Below, one piece after another: positions 61,816-64,000 of a stretch of 64,000 bases of DNA (position 1 is the first letter of the stretch; each line of letters opens with the position of its first letter). This DNA comes from Brachypodius melanocephalos (taxonomy: Eukaryota > Chordata > Aves > Passeriformes > Pycnonotidae): positions 6,881,404 to 6,945,403 of the forward strand of contig VZSR01003807.1 of NCBI GenBank assembly GCA_013398615.1, given 5' to 3'. The notes below the pieces were generated by a model. That model was not told where the DNA came from, ran no database searches, and saw only the letters and a program-made list of their open reading frames with translations. Position numbers and translations under genes: made by a program.

Positions 61816-64000
61816 CTCAGTTTATTTAACCTGATACTTTAAAAAGCTTGTGATTTTATAATCCCAAGGAGCCTGTATATCAGTAGCAGAGAGGCTGCAT
61901 TCTTCTGTCAGGTAATCAAGCAATCAGGGCATAAAAGACAAGTTTTCTCCAAATCGATTGTAATCCTTTGAAATTGCAGACAGAGGCATTCCAAAAAATC
62001 TTAGGTAAAGCATGACACCACTAAGATCCTCTACAAAGCCTCATGAGAAGCTGTGAGGAAAATTAGGAGTTTCTGCCATTCTCCTGCCCAGGGACAGAAC
62101 AAAAGTCACTGTCTACCCTGCCCCTTTGCAGTGATGGAGCCAATGCTTATGATGAATCACAGCAAAACCCCCCCAGTATGTGGTAACTACCTACAGAATA
62201 AATTGAATTCCTTCTGCAGTAAAACCACTTGATAAATAGCTTTTACATGGTACTTCTGACTATCTTCCCCTGCCCTCTGCCCACAAATCCCTCTCTCTTT
62301 CACTGTGCTATTTTTGACATCCCTAGGTATCAAGCCATAAGGCATAGCTACTGTTTAAAAATTATCATCCATCTAAAAGCCAATTCCTCTTGTCTCCAAA
62401 CCCATAATGTTTTCTTCCAAAAGAGCTTAAAAACCACACAGCAATTAACTTGAACACATGGAGGCATTATGGACCGTCAGTAAGCAATGCTCCCAACTCT
62501 GTATCTCTGTACTTTCCACAGCTGAGAGAATGGCTGATAGACACGTCACTTTAACTTGAATGCCTAGAGAATGACAACTTCTAGATGACTTTTATTGTCA
62601 GTGGAAAGAAACAAACACTTCTGTCGTATTTTTGGCACTAGCCTTAGGATGATCTTGACCACATCCTAGAAAGGCTTTTTGCTCTGCACTGACTACGAAG
62701 TGGGGATCTACTCATCTGGTTCACATGTGGATACCTGTGTTGGGAATGCTTTAAGTGATGCTTATAGACCCCACTCTCAGTGTAAAACAATCTGTCCTCT
62801 ATAGCACTGCTGTAAATTACATAGTACAGAACAGCACAGGGATAAAATATAGTGAAAGCTTTGCTTAGCAACACATAGAGGAGCACAATTTACATACCAC
62901 GGCTGTGGTATACAATGACTGATTATTGAAAAACTACAGCTTGAAAAAATACACAGCTAAAATATTGAGTAAGATTTCTATTTTCACTTTCACACAAAAA
63001 GGAGAAACTGATCTACAGAAAACCAGATGCTTAAGCACTTTCAAATGATGCAGGAAAATATGAAATATTGAGTTTTATAGCAAAACCCAATATTCTAAGA
63101 TAACTGCCTACCAAGATCATTAACAATAAAAACTACATAAAGCAATGTTAGACATAAAAAAATGCTGCTCTGAAAAAAATTATCTCTGAGCAGAAAAGAA
63201 GAAACATAAAAGACAGCAGGTGAAAGCATTTCGCATACAGCACCACATCTAACTTCTTTTTCCTTCTTTATAACATCAGCATGATTAGAACCTTGTTTGC
63301 ACTTCCAACGTTGTTTAGCAATATTAGAAGGGCTCAGAAAGTAGCCAGAAGTTTATTCAATATAAAATGCCTTTACTAGAAAACTAGTAATAGAACTATA
63401 ATGGAGATAAGAATCAAATTTGAAAATAGCAAGTTTACATTCTCTAAAATAACTTAATTAAAACAAAATCATCTTATTCAACATATAAAGATAACATTGA
63501 TGCAGTACCCCATGTAATAAGACTGCTGCATAATCTTCAGTGGACAATCGTTTACCTAAAACCCCTTCTTATTCATCTTTATATATGCATAGAATTTTAG
63601 CAGAGCAAAAGCTTTGTCAAGCTGACTTAATAACATGCAGCAGAGACTGAAAGACCAGGAAGACAGAGCTAAAATATGAGAGACCCCCTCCTTTCCCCAA
63701 AAGCTTATCAAGCAGCCAGCTGCCTGTAATAAGGCTGGAGAGAGCAAACAAACTGAAGATCATCTTTGTGGACAGCAGCTTTACTGCCGTGGCACAAAAG
63801 CTTTAGTTTAATGTGGCTTAAAGCAGGTTTTCCAATAAATGTGAGAAAAGGTCATTTTTTATTGAAAACAGCATTTCAATAATAAGAACTACCTAATCAA
63901 CTTGTGAACATGTTCTTCTTTTATTACTAAGATGTAATAAGCAAAGGATAATTTGTGGAATGGAGGTTTCCATTTAAAAGATTTTTTCCCAAGTTGTATT

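Larger units (their letters stand above)
56601..64000. other. Unique AT-rich noncoding DNA to the window end
   Basis: No gene or transposon was recognised. It contains the exon-like unit at 58996-59055 (-), a TG/TA microsatellite at 60422-60462, a 13-14 nt T run near 60899 and an A-rich/CC tract at 61761-61815. Open frames are all below 90 codons. Confidence 0.6.

Noticed and set aside
1..64000. tRNA, rRNA, CRISPR array, operon or plasmid/phage features
   Set aside because: No tRNA B-box-like TTCGAATCC element, no rRNA core sequence, no regularly spaced direct repeats and no prokaryotic gene organisation were seen.

Overview
This is a 64 kb stretch of AT-rich vertebrate DNA with no recognisable protein-coding gene. 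It is almost certainly avian. The interspersed repeats are 3' ends and one reverse-transcriptase fragment of CR1 LINEs, plus three solo LTRs of bird endogenous retrovirus types. Alu, L1 and bacterial gene organisation are all absent. No open frame exceeds about 150 codons, and none of the longer ones resembles a protein family I know. Coding density, codon periodicity and operon structure are all missing. The window is therefore best read as the inside of a very long intron or a gene desert.

Layout. About 1-5.05 kb is unique sequence, followed by an old, frameshifted CR1 ORF2 piece (5055-5212, + strand). About 5.2-14.7 kb is again unique. Near 14.7-15.2 kb a segment keeps an unusual number of CpG sites and contains a long imperfect hairpin (14826-14917) that resembles a microRNA precursor. 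Solo LTRs lie at 18269-18789 (+), about 21521-22060 (-) and 49453-49998 (+). The first and third belong to the same family, and the first has lost the segment that carries the TATA box in the third. CR1 3' ends lie at 24296-24432, 26241-26700 and 56329-56600, all on the minus strand. The remainder is unique AT-rich DNA with simple repeats: poly(A), an AAAAG tract, (AAT)7, a TG/TA tract and several A-rich tracts punctuated by CC.

The most interesting signals are RNA-level rather than protein-level. On the minus strand at 43039/43038 a long pyrimidine tract ends in an acceptor AG fused directly to a donor GTAAGT. A second strong donor follows 50 nt further on (42989/42988). This is the layout of a vertebrate recursive splice site with its RS-exon, and it would fit a giant minus-strand intron. 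A second exon-like unit on the same strand (58996-59055) has good splice sites and no stop in two frames. The hairpin at 14826-14917 is the other main candidate. All three are inferences from sequence pattern and need comparative genomics or RNA data.
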